A stretch of 64,000 nt of DNA from Corbicula japonica (taxonomy: Eukaryota; Mollusca; Bivalvia; Venerida; Cyrenidae), in assembly GCA_038501625.1 (NCBI GenBank), contig JAZAYU010000179.1:434001-498000 (forward strand). Direction: 5' to 3'. Every line of letters begins with the position of its first letter. The stretch's first letter is position 1. Made by a program: the position numbers and the translations under genes. The notes beneath the pieces are model-generated. The model was not told the DNA's origin, did not search any database, and saw only the letters and a list, made by a program, of their open reading frames with translations. Below are positions 33,166 to 45,134 of the stretch, piece after piece.

Positions 33166-33649
33166 GCGATTTTCATAAGAAGTTAATGTTTATCTTTTAG
33201 AATGAAACAAGCACTACTCTAATACAAATTATGGCAACTTTTTTTAAACTTTGCGTAATTATTTTAAAATGATCACCAATTAAGGCAACATTAACAATTG
33301 GCGGCTAAAATTGCATTGTGGTATGTATCAATTGTTTGAAGTAAACTATTGAATTCCAAATCATAGTGCTTTTTGATGTGCGCCGCCGATCGCTATCAAT
33401 GTTTAATTAAGTCTATTTAATTTTTTATTTTGGAAGATTGTTCCTTGAAAGTCAACATACTTGTTACTTAATGATTTCTTAACTAACTGTGAAATTTGCT
33501 TAAAGATATGTTCAGTAGTTTTCTTTTTATTCAAATAGTCAACGATTTATTGCGACAACCTTCGTATGTTAATAATAGTCCTGAATTGATCTCAGATCCC
33601 CTGACAAATTTATATTTTGTTCAGTTCAGCCTAATATTTTGTCGTTTAG

Positions 33650-33846
33650 GAAAGACCTATTATTTCATCTGGGGACAATACTCCGCTGTTAATGGAGTAA
33701 TTATTAGTCATAATCTGAAAATACCGCTTGAAAATTCGATGTTTACATTTATTTCCAAGTACTGTTTTGGGTGGATCAACAGTGAAACGGTTACACTGGG
33801 GATAAGCAAAGCGGACACTCATATCCGTTTTCATGACCGCTTATAA
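33650..33846 (+). CDS. Candidate terminal exon, FAMeT-like domain fragment
   Basis: After acceptor tgtcgtttag an open frame reads KTYYFIWGQYSAVNGVII...GWINSETVTLGISKADTHI... to a stop at 33,846. 'YxFxxG...N.VI' followed by 'f..W.....vtlG' resembles the Methyltransf_FA (farnesoic acid O-methyltransferase-like) module common in invertebrate extracellular proteins, but the match is from pattern only. No partner exon is established. Confidence 0.25.
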
Positions 33847-33849
33847 AGA

Positions 33850-34490
33850 ATGTTTTCAAAGCAGTCATGATTGTGTTTTTGAGACTTTCTCTTCATACCC
33901 CCAGTTTTATTGTTCAAGTCAAAAATTCGAAGTTAAAAGTGCACTTTATTAACAATTTAGGCCAGCAAATTTCTAATCTTAGAATTCTTAATACTAGAAG
34001 GTTACACAAAAGTAGCAAATCACGACGAGCCTTTTTATCAAGCTCTCACTCTGGTCTTTGTCAACACAGAGTGTATGAAGATGTATTTTACTGTAAAAAA
34101 ATTTATTAAATACATCTGCATCCTCAAGATCCATAGATATTCATGTATTAGATAGATAAAACTGAAGTTATGAAAGCCATGCAACACAACAAATATCAAC
34201 TGAAATATGAATATGAATGAAATATCAATATGAAAGATCGGTTTGATAAAGCCTGTTCAACAGCAGTAATGGAAATGCAGTTTACCGTCCACAAGAGTTA
34301 TCCTGTACTTAGAATTTATTTTTAACTATCAATGAAAAGTGTTTTTCTAGTATTAAGGCCACCTGTCATAAACTATGGTGAATAAATGCCGAAAACAACT
34401 CCCAGTTTTCCAAATCTAGAGTAAAACGCAACTGACTAACCTCTGGTTCAGGGACTTCCTCATCAAGCATAACTTTAATAATTTGTGGTA
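33850..34490. other. Non-coding stretch
   Basis: Short A/T-rich repeats of 'aatatgaat..gaaatatcaatatg' near 34,200; otherwise nothing. Confidence 0.35.
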
Positions 34491-34494
34491 TATT

Positions 34495-34994
34495 TCATTC
34501 GTCTTCTTCAGTTGAAACATCTGAACTTGCTTGTTTCGGCAGTTTTGGGATAAGCCAAACACCTTTAGAATATATGTTTGTTTTTGTTTTAGTAGGGGAC
34601 GATGACATATCTTTCCAATGCTTCAGAAACGTGTTCCACCATTCGAATTGTGTATTTTGTTCTTGATTACTAAATGAACACTTCCAATTTTTCCGTCTTT
34701 GTTCAATTTTTTCGAGTCCAAGATTATCAAAAGTTATGTTGCATATTTTCGGCCTCGCTAGAATTTTATGCACTTTCCCTTCATTGGTTTTCTTCAAAAC
34801 CCCTCCATCAATATCCTTCCATTTCGAATCGTGTCTTCCTTTAAAGGAGACGACCAGCTTTTTATATCATAAAGAACATCAATGTTTGTCACCGACGGTA
34901 AAAGGTCAAAGAGATCTGTCAAGGTTTCTGCATCATTTCGTCTCAGCATTTCTGATATCCTGCTGAACCCAGAGTCAATATCTTGTGTGTCCAA
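34495..34994 (-). pseudogene. Unrecognised ORF in two overlapping frames
   Basis: 34,794-34,994 (MDTQDIDSGFSRISEMLRRN...) and 34,495-34,797 (MKKTNEGKVHKILARPKICN...) overlap by 4 bp, and the second looks like the continuation of the first after a one-base slip. Contains a Trp-rich stretch (FEWWNTFLKHWKDM) and an acidic end (DVSTEEDE). I recognise no family; an old transposon ORF or a processed gene are both possible. Confidence 0.35.
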
Positions 34995-35164
34995 CCATTA
35001 AAAAAGATAAATGAGCCTGAAGTTGAAGTAGAGCAGGTGAAGAAGAAGCAGAAAAAAAGATGATAGAGTCAAAACAAGTACGTTTATCGGTTATCTTTTT
35101 AAACACAGTTTAGATGCCAGTCTTTTTCTCGTTAACTTACAGCCTCAGTCAAACGTGAGTTATT

Positions 35165-35350
35165 GGACATTCTATTGGAAATGCAGTGCAGTTTTTTTTT
35201 AGAAAAAAAATCAAAACTGATCATTGTATAACCATTCTCTTGTCTCCTCTCTAGTTTTTGGACAATTTATTGGAAATGCAGTGCAGTTTTTTTAGAAAAA
35301 ATCAAAACTGATCATTGTTTAATCATTCTCTTGTCTCCTCTCTACTTTTT
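35165..35350. repeat. Two-copy tandem repeat, about 95 bp unit
   Basis: 'tattggaaatgcagtgcagt', a T-run, an A-run, 'tcaaaactgatcattgt' and 'ccattctcttgtctcctctc' recur once, differing mainly in T/A run lengths (8 versus 7 T; 8 versus 6 A). Confidence 0.85.
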
Positions 35351-36519
35351 AGCTATGAGGAGAGGCTGTCTGCTGGATGTGGCCGCCATTCGTGATATAC
35401 ATATTTCACTTTTTTGACATTGTACTATTCATATTTTTATGCAAACTTATGATGGTATTGTAATTCATAAAACAATAAATACAATATAAAATTATGTATA
35501 TTTCGTTCTATGAGAATTAAACATCTTTTTATTTGAATCTGAACTGATATTATATTGTCCGTAGTCGATAATCAGTTAAGAAGAAAACTTTCTTTTTTAA
35601 GTTGATACGTTTTTTTAAAGCAATAACCATAAGTGCCTGGTTTTGAAGGAAGAGTAATGTTTTAGGGTACAGTGTTCCACTGGTTGACATGCTTCAGCGA
35701 TTCATTTTTTTTCATATTAACATATACGTGTACTGGCGTATTATTATCAGAGAATAGTCACATAGCAACATGTTTGGAAGTTGTGTGGCTAGACGCGCTG
35801 TCGCTGTAAAGTTTCAACGTTTTCCATCGTTAAAAGTATTACTAAATGGAGATTTTATTTATATCTTCTTGCTCCAATGGTTAAAATATGCGTGAATATT
35901 TACAATATATACATCATTTTACACATTTACCTCGTTGAATATTCGTTCTCTCACTAGGAGTTCACAGAAAGGTAGAACAAACTTATTCTTGTTCTCTCTC
36001 CAACAGTTGTCTGCCTATAGGTAAAGTTTTGGAGGAAGTTTTCCGCCCTGAAAAGTGATTTGTTGGACATATAATAAACAAACTTACGCATGTCGAGTTA
36101 CAGTCTTGAAATTTCTTTGAAAGTACATTTTGGTCTCTTAATTATTAATTATAATAACTTTAATTATTTATAACTATTGAAAAGTTCATTTAAGCCGGTT
36201 ACACTGAAACTATTTAATGTACATAAAAAGTAACTAAGAACATTAATAGATGAATTGTTAACATGCCTATATAACTTTGAAGAAAATAATAAAACGTGTA
36301 ATCTAACATTATTTTCTGTCTAACAACGAAATAACTGGTTTAAAAATGGGAACACATATTATCATGTAAGACAGGTTACTATATAACACTATATAATACG
36401 TAATCAACAGTGTTTTCTCCAAAACCCGTGAAACATTTTATCTGCATTTTAGAAACATGTCATACCCTTAAGATATATTGTCACTACAAAATATCATATT
36501 AACTATATCACTATATCAC
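35351..36519. other. Non-coding stretch
   Basis: AT-rich; no supported feature. Confidence 0.4.
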
Positions 36520-36861
36520 TTATAAACCATGCTGTAGTTTGTTGTTGGAAAGTTCTCGAAGTTTATAATCAGAGAATCCATAAACTGTTTCTGCCCATAT
36601 CGTGAGTAGATTGTATCGGAATGCAACAACTTTTAGTACGGCCAGCAGGAATATATTTTGGTCGGGGTTGCTCTTGTATTCACTGTCAATAGTACTTACG
36701 AGCAGTTCCGAAAGTCTTTTTAAAGCCAGTAATAAGATGTTCATCGTAAGATTCGAATCATGTGCATATTGACCAATATCTAGGTAGCTGAAGAATCGTT
36801 GTTGTCCATGCGCAATTATTCCAGTTATATGTGTATGTAACTGGTCGCCAGGGTTGACAGC
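36520..36861 (-). CDS. Candidate terminal exon, unrecognised protein
   Basis: Minus-strand open frame of 113 codons after acceptor atatttttgtag (36,862 up), ending TAA at 36,520. Reads AVNPGDQLHTHITGIIAHGQ..., DIGQYAHDSNLTMNILLLAL... and AVLKVVAFRYNLLTIWAETV. Leu-rich and helical-looking with normal amino-acid mix, unlike its low-complexity surroundings. No family recognised and no upstream exon found. Confidence 0.4.
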   Translation of the reverse strand, partial: AVNPGDQLHTHITGIIAHGQQRFFSYLDIGQYAHDSNLTMNILLLALKRLSELLVSTIDSEYKSNPDQNIFLLAVLKVVAFRYNLLTIWAETVYGFSDYKLRELSNNKLQHGL

Positions 36862-37259
36862 CTACAAAAATATGCTAATTTTGAATGTAAAATCTTACAA
36901 ACTGGAATGTTGCACGTTATTTTTTTTGTATCAATGTTTGCAACATATCAACGCATAAAATAAAAATTCTTTTCTACTTATTCTCTAGCTTCGTACACAT
37001 GTTTCTGCAATAATCAATATGTCATTTACAGCAGTGGTGTTATTAACTATTATGCCATGACACCCACTTATTTTAATCTTATTCAAAAACAATGATATGG
37101 TTCTAGTCCTAACGCTGTCCAAAATCATAAGGGAAAATCTTTTTTTCCCTTTTGAGTTCAGCGGTGAAAAACTAAGAAAAAAACCTGATTTTCGTCTTAA
37201 AATAGTATTATTTTTCATGTTTTACACGTTTTTAGGCAACTGACAACGTCTTTTACCCA

Positions 37260-37515
37260 TCTTACAGCGTGAATTTCGCCCTAATGGAACGAATATTCGT
37301 TTTCAATCTTTGAAAACGGCAATACTTAAGCGTAAATTTACGCTGAAAACAATCCCGGAAGTATTGCTACTTCTTGCAGCGTAAATTTACGCTGAAAAAG
37401 TCCCGCATGCATTGACACTTCCTACAGCGCAAGTTTATTAAACTGCTTGCTGTTACATGTCAATACAGCCCTAAAGCATTTACTGAGTTGAGCGTAAATG
37501 TACGCGAAAACAGAT
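37260..37515. repeat. Palindromic AGCGTAAATTTACGCT repeats
   Basis: Perfect 16-bp palindromes at 37,329-37,344 and 37,378-37,393, each followed by 'gaaaa'. Degenerate copies lie at about 37,265 (agcgtgaatttcgcc), 37,427 (agcgcaagttt) and 37,491 (agcgtaaatgtacgcg). Confidence 0.75.
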
Positions 37516-37519
37516 CGAT

Positions 37520-38930
37520 TTCCAAATGATCAAGAATCTCACGTATTCGGTTTAAGGTAAAAACTGCAAGCTTTATTTAATTTAAGCAATCGCATCAGCG
37601 TTTATAATACGCAAAAACGTTATTAATTTCCAAAATTTGCAAATTCAAAACAATCTTGCATTCTGAGTAAAAGAAGTTCGATTTTTGGTAATGATTATCG
37701 GCATTTCACGGGTAAGTTCCTCAAATGTTTATTATTTATAGGAATTTGTTGTATCACTGATTGCTACATGTACATGCATTTTGCAGCGCACATTGACGCT
37801 AGAGCCGTTTTACCTATGTAACAAACGCTTAAACATGAAATTGATGTAGAACCTTAATATTTTAGATTTGAAATGATTACTTGTTTTTTTTATTCTTAGC
37901 GATCACAATGTTTAAAAAATATAGTGCAAAAAAACAAACAAACTGTAATTAAGAAAAATGTTAAAATTGAATGATACATTACTGAAGTCGACAGATGTTA
38001 GAAGTTATATAACAATAATGCAGGCTCGGTTTGGCCAGTTACGCCCATAACGATTAGCCATGGGTCTAGCATAAATAAACAGCTTAATACATCGAGGGTT
38101 ACTAGCAAGACTATCGTGCTGAAGTAAATAAAGGGTATTTACAGTTTTGCGAGCAATCCTTGATATGTAGTATTTACCTCTTGTAGGCGGGTAAACGTTT
38201 CTTAAACAAACTTTCACAATACTGCCTTTATTTCGCGTGCAGTTTAAATGCTGACATACGTAGTATAATTATGTAAAACTAAGTAGACAGTTGACGCACA
38301 AGGTTGCAATAATGTAGTATAATGTTTCACAAATAATAGCGAAGTATGTTTTGATAAACAAAACTTCATAATATTCGATTTATTATTCATTTACTCATTA
38401 AGTCAAATCCATAGTTCAGTGATAGCATACCACAATGTGTTCACATTTAAATATTTAATCATGTGGAGATACATCCGTAACATCGAGATCATATCGATTG
38501 TGCAATGTTCCAATCGGTACCCATGTCATCAGCGATATGTGTTTTTGCAGGTCTGTGTAGAGCACATGTATCTCTCAGAGAACGATGGTAACGAAACGAT
38601 AGTTCCAGACAAAAGCTGAAATTAAAAATAAATTTATTTGTAATACATAAAGCAAATGAAGCAACATCAATATCGGTTCGATTTATGAATAAAAATATTC
38701 TAAGTATTTACATTTATCGTAAATTTGAATGTTCCATCTTAAAACAATAAATGTATGTCAGTTAAAACGACATTTCACTTTTTAAAAATCTGACTTAAAT
38801 TTACCACAGTTGCAGCGACTTACTGTTTAATAATGCGGTTATTTGCTTTTTCCTTGTGTATAATTAAAATGACTGATCACTATAGATAAATCATTAAGAT
38901 TGTTTAATGTTTTAAAAATTGTGCAACACA
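37520..38930. other. Non-coding stretch
   Basis: Contains a weak R2-like 'aatgcaggctcggtttgg' at 38,017; nothing else supported. Confidence 0.4.
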
Positions 38931-39140
38931 CCCGTACGAAAAATGCAGACGGATTCCGGCCGGAAAGTAGACGGATTCCGGCTGGTTTTTAGCAGGAATT
39001 CAATTTTTCCGCCTGGAAATGAACTGGAGACGGAATTTTAACTATTAATTTCTTTTTTTCCAGGCGTTATACAAAATGATGTCCGCCTGGAATTTATTAT
39101 TCCGGGCGTCATTTCGAACTTTGTCATTTCGGTGAGCGGG
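38931..39140. repeat. Repeat family R5, copy 1
   Basis: Starts 'cccgtacgaaaaatgcag' and repeats 'cggattccggc(c/t)gg', 'ttccgcctggaa' and 'ccgcctggaatttatt'. The same CGTACGAAAA start and CCAGGCGGAA motif occur at 58,685-59,005. Confidence 0.6.
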
Positions 39141-41268
39141 AATTTCGTGCTTAGTAATTTCAGTTCAATATTTTAACTTAGCCAGTTTTTATGAAGAAGA
39201 ATTTCATACTTAGTGATTTCACATATGTGTTGTAAAGCAAGAAACTTTAAGAACAGACAGGATGTTTTTACAATTTATAACCTGTGATAATTAAACCATA
39301 TTTTATTTTTAGATTTCCGGTATTTTACTGTATTTTTGCAGCAATTATTAAAATAATCGTCTTAAAATCGATTTTGGTATCGTTACGCTATCATTTACAT
39401 GTTTTACACGTTATACATGTTCTGTCTGTTGGTTGCAACTTTTATTTTTTCAAGTCTTTCCAGAATTGTTTATAAAGTCATCCTGCACTCTCCCCTAACC
39501 CTCCTTCGTCCCCCATGTAAGACGAGTCGCTGTGATGTACTTGGAACATTATAACTGAGAAATAAATTAATCGTAAATCACATGGTAAATCACAGCATTG
39601 TTATAAAAAGAAAATTGGAAATAACAACCATACTGTAAAATGAAGGTGAAGTATGCAAATCATAAATCGGCCTTTCCAAAACTATTTTATAACGTTAAAA
39701 GACATAGAATAGCACACGTGAATTTTACTTTCACGACTTTTTTTGTAAGTACTTAAACATATGTTTGTGTTTATGTTTCGATATGCAGATCCTTATTCAA
39801 TAAAAAGATTATATACGTCATGTAGGAAAATTTTACCACTAGCTTCTGATCATTTCAACCTTATATATTCACAAATTGCAGAAATTAATTGCTTAATTTA
39901 TCGACATTGCAACTTTGCTATTGTTGCAGCACGCATCATCTCTTCTGCGGCCCAAACGTTCAAATTGCACCTACACGCCTGGAAAAGGATATTTTTAAAC
40001 GATATTATTAAAATTCACTTTCAAATTTATCGCATAGTAGAAATTATCATACGATTTTAGTTTATTTAATGACAGATAACTTCGACACACGGATACCTCA
40101 ACTTGCAAGGGAAGTAACCGTTCGATGTTTGATGGACTTTGTTGATGTATTAAAATGAGTTGCCTCCCTTGTAAAATGAGAAATTGGTGACCTGACCTGC
40201 TTTTGCAGGGGAGAGATAATATCCAGCGCTGTATGATAAATAACTTGATTTTGCGCATTTTTGTGTAATTGAATACCTAGTTCCCGACAGCATTAATGAT
40301 AACAATAAAGATTTTCCGCCTGCCAATGTTTATAACATTTTTTACAAAATGAACTGTTTAATGCATGCATAATCGGAGAGTATATTTTTGTTTTAAATAA
40401 ATGCAAGTACAAAAAAAGACAAAAACGCTTGCATATTCTACACACGCATAAACAGACACAATTAAAATGCTACATGGGGTTATACTTTACATATCTTCTG
40501 TAAAAAGGATAAGATAGTATATTAGGGAAATTATTTTCTAAACCTTTAATTTAATTTCTATAAACACCGAATGAGCTTTAAATATGTTGCCAATAACAGT
40601 ATGAAACATAAAAGTTTGTTAATGCCCATACACGATTTACACAAGATGTTGAAATTCTTGAAAAGCTGAAAGCTTGGACATTTACTGCACTTATTCCTAC
40701 CTCAGTATTAATCTGTCCTTGGGGTTTAATTATAAGACCATGGTTTACATTATGTAAATAAGTTTTGCAAATTTTCCTTCCTGATGTTGAATATTTAGCA
40801 ATAAGGATCAGCGCCACCATTGTCAAGTGGTTAAGTATTTGTTAACTATGGTGATCTTAGCATCTATGTTTGACTGATTTGAACTGCCAGAAACACATTT
40901 GTCGTTTAATGTTTTAATATTATTTAGATTTTCTTGGTCACTGAGCATTTATACTTGCAATTGCAATTGGTTTTCCGTTGCGGAACGAAATTTTATATTA
41001 ATTAGTCCTTAAAAAACAACAATTAGATTAGAAAAGAAACATAAAAAGTTGCCTGTAGGAATTATTATTGTAATTCTTGTGTTTACATTGCGGATTATCT
41101 CAACAGTCCTGCTTTTAGACATAGCATCAAGTCTTGGAAGCCAAACGTGTAACAGGCCATTTAACTAATCAATTTGTCATGGTAAATCACTAGCAATCAG
41201 GTGGTCATTTCTCAGATAATTTGCCATATGGTTATCAGGTAATCTCTGCAGGAATCCTCAGGGTTTAG
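39141..41268. other. Non-coding stretch
   Basis: AT-rich. Open frames of 60-100 codons have no recognisable content or splice support. Confidence 0.4.
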
Positions 41269-43039
41269 ATAAAGTATCATTCAACAGGAGCTCTGTTACA
41301 TGCAGTCCGGTTCTTACTTTTGCAAGATGAAGCAGGAATTTTACAAGCATTTGGTAAGTGGAGAAATACCCGCGTTTTCAAATCTGTTGGAATGCTGAAG
41401 GCTTTAAACACACTTTTACAAACGTGCGGTGGGGACAATACAGCCATCATGCTAAATCAGACGCATAATCAACCATCAATAGCCTCAACTATTTCTCTCT
41501 GTGCGGTAGAATTTGCTGGATTCAAATTCAAACTGGGTAATATCAACACTGGCAAGGCATATATTCAACACATAGAAGTAACAATTAAAAAATGGCTATC
41601 GCAAATGCCTTTATTGCAAAATGTAGTAATATGCGAGGAGAAATATCAATTTACTCCTGACAGTTTTAAAGCTGCTACACGGTCACAGAGGAAAAGTAAA
41701 AATGAAAAAACAGTAGATCATTTAAAAACTGGTCAAAACATTATCAATGATCACATATTAAACAAAGATGCTGTTACGAAAACCACACAAGGCAAGGCAG
41801 CCATAAGCACATACCTGGCAGAGAACGCTGAAAAAATTTCATTTGATCACAAGTTCAACCTAATTGTAGACAGTGAGCATAACATTTGCAGTTGCAACTG
41901 TGAAACTATCTGTAAATGTGAAAGATTTTGCACCCCAATCCAATGTCGTTATGGAACGCCAGAAGTACACGTATAACTCCTACACGAGATAAAACAAAGA
42001 AAAGGAGAAGGTGAAATGGCCGTTGCTGACAATTTAGGTTCACTTCAAGACACTCTCCAGGATGGGCAATCAGCAGCAGCAATTATTTCTTCAGGTGATA
42101 TAGATGCTGTATATATTTTTCTGTATGCAGCAAGCAAATTCTGGAAAAGAGCCGCAGATGATAGCTTCTGCTACCCATTATTTGTTGTTTTGCAGAAGCC
42201 AGGAGGTCGAATGGATGTATATAACATTACAAGGTTACTTTTAATGTTCGAAAAAAAATATGATGCCAAGATTGGAAAACTAATATCTCTTGCACTCTGC
42301 ATTGGGGGAAACGATTTTATTCCCAAACTGTTCGAAATCAGTCATGAAACTGTTATGAAATCAATTATCTTCAATCCAAAAGTGCGACAATCCTTACTGT
42401 ATTCAAAAGAAGAAGGTACTTTCTTAAATCGCGATGTTCTGGTTGAAGTCTACACAAATCTGTATCTGCCAAAAAAGTACGAAAACACTGAGCTTTCTTT
42501 TGATGAGGTGAGGGCTATTACCATAGCAAAAAAAACAAGACAGCACAGCCAAAGGTGGTTACCATTCAAATGATCCGAGAAAACGGTTGCCACCAGAGTC
42601 AGCCATTAGAAGACTGTGTCAATTAGTTGATCTACAGTTAACATATCTCGAAACGATTGGCAATCATGAAGCAGGAAGTCCAGATGTCCTTAGTTCACAA
42701 GTGCTCGTACTAAATTTATCCAAAGAGATTGAGTACGACTTTGGTTCAGAGAGCCACTTCAGTTCCTGGGATGAACTTCCTGCTTCATATAGCTCCAAGA
42801 CATCAAACAAAAGGCAAATAGATACCACTCCTCAAAAGGGATTTCGAAGAAAACGTCTGATAACTTCCACACCAAAGTCGAAAAAACAACTTGAAAGTAA
42901 AATATCTTTTGTTTATAGTGATTGGAAGCAACACATTTGTAAATATTTAGATTATGAAGATAGTTTTCATCAAGTTTTGTTTTCATGCTATATAAAATAC
43001 ATTATTATAACTGAACATTTTGAAAATGTTCATAATTAA
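41269..43039 (+). pseudogene. FEN/PIN-like nuclease-family gene with one stop and one frameshift
   Basis: One continuous frame runs 41,269-42,573 apart from a single TAA at 41,974-41,976; a +1 shift then carries it to 43,039. It starts at a possible acceptor (gggtttag, 41,268). Content in order: a helical region (LQDEAGILQAFGKWRNTRVF...), ICEEKYQFTPDSFKAATRSQ, YLAENAEKISFDHKFNLIVD, a Cys-rich patch CSCNCETICKCERFC, the stop, LLHEIKQRKGEGEM, SSGDIDAVYIFLY, LALCIGGNDFIPKLFEIS and a basic C-terminus. The acidic-patch order (position before LLHEI, SGDIDA, GGNDF) parallels the metal-binding Asp motifs and G-x-D turn of FEN-1/XPG-type PIN nucleases. That is inference from motifs; a substrate cannot be given. 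The frameshift lies at or after an 8-A run (42,528-42,535). Confidence 0.5.
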
Positions 43040-43345
43040 TTAGTCAGATAAAAGCATGTGTAACCCCTTTGCATAAAAATTACTGCCAGCAAAATTTAAA
43101 TATACTGTATCATAGTGTTTCTGTTGCATAAATTTGTATTTTTTATATCCTGGAAATCCTAAGATCTCTGGCTTTTATTACATTATTATACGGATGTTGT
43201 TTACGTTATCAATGTGTAAATATAACAAGGTGTATTGAATAACATTATAATTAAAACATTCACCGCATTTTCTTATTGACCAAGTAAATGTCTATTATAT
43301 GCATGATTTCATTGTATGTTAAATCCTATCTTTACTACATATAAC
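43040..43345. other. Non-coding stretch
   Basis: AT-rich, probably the 3' flank of the nuclease-like gene. Confidence 0.4.
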
Positions 43346-43349
43346 TGAA

Positions 43350-43540
43350 TTGTGTGTGCGAACAGTGTAGATCCAGATCAGCCGGCATATCCGTACCGTC
43401 TGAACAGGATATACACTGTTAACGCTTTGCATCGTTTGGTTATTTCTGACCTAAGTGTGACCAGTGTAGATCCTGATCAGAATGTGCAAGCTGATCAGGA
43501 TCTACACTGGTTGCACATGTGTAAAAATGTGTTTATAAGG
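43350..43540. mobile_element. Palindromic non-autonomous element
   Basis: Built from 'cagtgtagatcc(a/t)gatca' units in both orientations. 43,461-43,479 (ccagtgtagatcctgatca) and 43,492-43,510 are perfect 19-bp inverted arms around a 12-bp loop, preceded by an older pair at about 43,364-43,420. The motif type is widespread in bivalve genomes. Confidence 0.6.
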
Positions 43541-43544
43541 AGGA

Positions 43545-44196
43545 AATGATTTTAAAAAGTTGTGAAATTATTTTTGTGATATGCGTAGAAACTTTTAAAT
43601 CATAACAAAACATTTGATTTAATTAAAAATGAATAATATTAATATTTCCACTGTTTGCAAAATGTCAAAAAACTAAGCTTAAATATGCACATGGGACTAT
43701 TAAAGTTTTATAAGAAAAATTGTTTAATATTTATCTTCACTGACAACCGAAGTAAAAACTATTAATGTTGAAATGTTCCTTATTTTCTTGTTTTATGATC
43801 ATATTTACAGAAAATGTGTTCATTGTAACTCATTTCATTTCATTTATACAGAGCAATTAAATATCTCGTTCATAAGAAATGTTATCACGTTTTCTTAACA
43901 CTTTAGCGTCGTACTTTCATGACCTCGCATCGTTGTATTTTATCAATTTTGGAAACTAAATAGCAACTCCCATTGCCAATAATAATGTGAGACTTTTTTT
44001 TCGTACAAACATATTAATAATTCTGTAAAACAAATACTACTAAAAATGCAAATTTCTTCTATTTAACTATGCTATACTAAGCTGTACGTTACACTTGTAT
44101 AATTCTGTGAATGAATGCATGATCTCAATAAATGATCTTATCAGCCTGGCTATCAATGAGGTAATAAAACCATTAACACTCAGTGCCTGATGATTC
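43545..44196. other. Non-coding stretch
   Basis: AT-rich; nothing supported. Confidence 0.4.
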
Positions 44197-44969
44197 TTAA
44201 GGTAAGACCTGTGTAATAGGCACTTTTAAGAATCCAACATCTGATTATATTTTCATCAACTGCTTCATACCACTGACTTGTATGCAAAATTTGAATGATT
44301 TTCACCGTGTAGTTTTTGAGATTTTTAGCTGTTTTTATTTAAAAAAGTGAGAAAAAACGTGAAAGTATCCAAATTCTTTAATCGGTGACAAAATTTTTTG
44401 TTATTGATAAATTCAACCTTAATTTTTTTACAGTTTATCCAAAATATGTTATATTTTACTAAACCAAGTTAAGATATAATATATAAATACAGAATTTATC
44501 TTAAAATGACATTTTTTTTACCAAATAAATTTTAAAAAATGCATTTTTTATATTTCACGAGACTAAATTAATGAAAATTGTGCAAAATCCTGATTGGTGC
44601 AATATACCAAACTTTACTATTTTTTAACTATATACCTTAAACAAAATTTAAACAAAATTTCAGAGAAGTTTACCGTCCAGTTTTAGAAATTTTCAAATTG
44701 ATGACTTGAATAAACACTATTCTGATAGCGAAAACCCCTTTAATCTTGATTATTTTGCTATTTTTAGTTTAAATTATGAGAATTTTATATTCAATGACAG
44801 AATTACACAGGAAAAAAAAGAAATATGCCAATTATTTAAGCTCTAGGCTTACAACAAAAAAAACGCCAGTCCTCTTGCATGACAGATATCTACCCTAATT
44901 TACTACTATAGTTACCTCCCTTGGATACTCTTCAGGATAAAGGTATTCATTACACAGGTCTTACCTTAA
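44197..44969. mobile_element. TTAA-flanked MITE 3 (765 bp plus TTAA on both sides)
   Basis: Perfect 17-bp terminal inverted repeats GGTAAGACCTGTGTAAT (44,201-44,217) and its reverse complement (44,949-44,965), each bordered by TTAA (44,197-44,200; 44,966-44,969). AT-rich interior without an ORF. The TIR differs from MITEs 1 and 2, so it is a separate family with the same target preference. Confidence 0.75.
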
Positions 44970-45134
44970 TGGCCATTCTAATTATCTGCTGGACATCAAA
45001 GAGATACAGATCTGTATCTGCCTCTACTGTCTAAGGGTAGGACTGTCAATAGGGATGCTAATAGTAATTTGAGACCTCGTAACCTAGTCACTGATGTATA
45101 GCTATGACCTATTACACCGATCAATTCTTACAGA

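Noticed and set aside
33496..33649. Possible retrotransposon endonuclease fragment (VNDLLRQPSYVNNSPELISD)
   Set aside because: Only a loose resemblance to the C-terminal part of non-LTR endonucleases; no catalytic motif and no adjoining RT.
45002..45019. 18-bp palindrome AGATACAGATCTGTATCT as a regulatory site
   Set aside because: A single palindrome in AT-rich DNA with no repetition or gene context.
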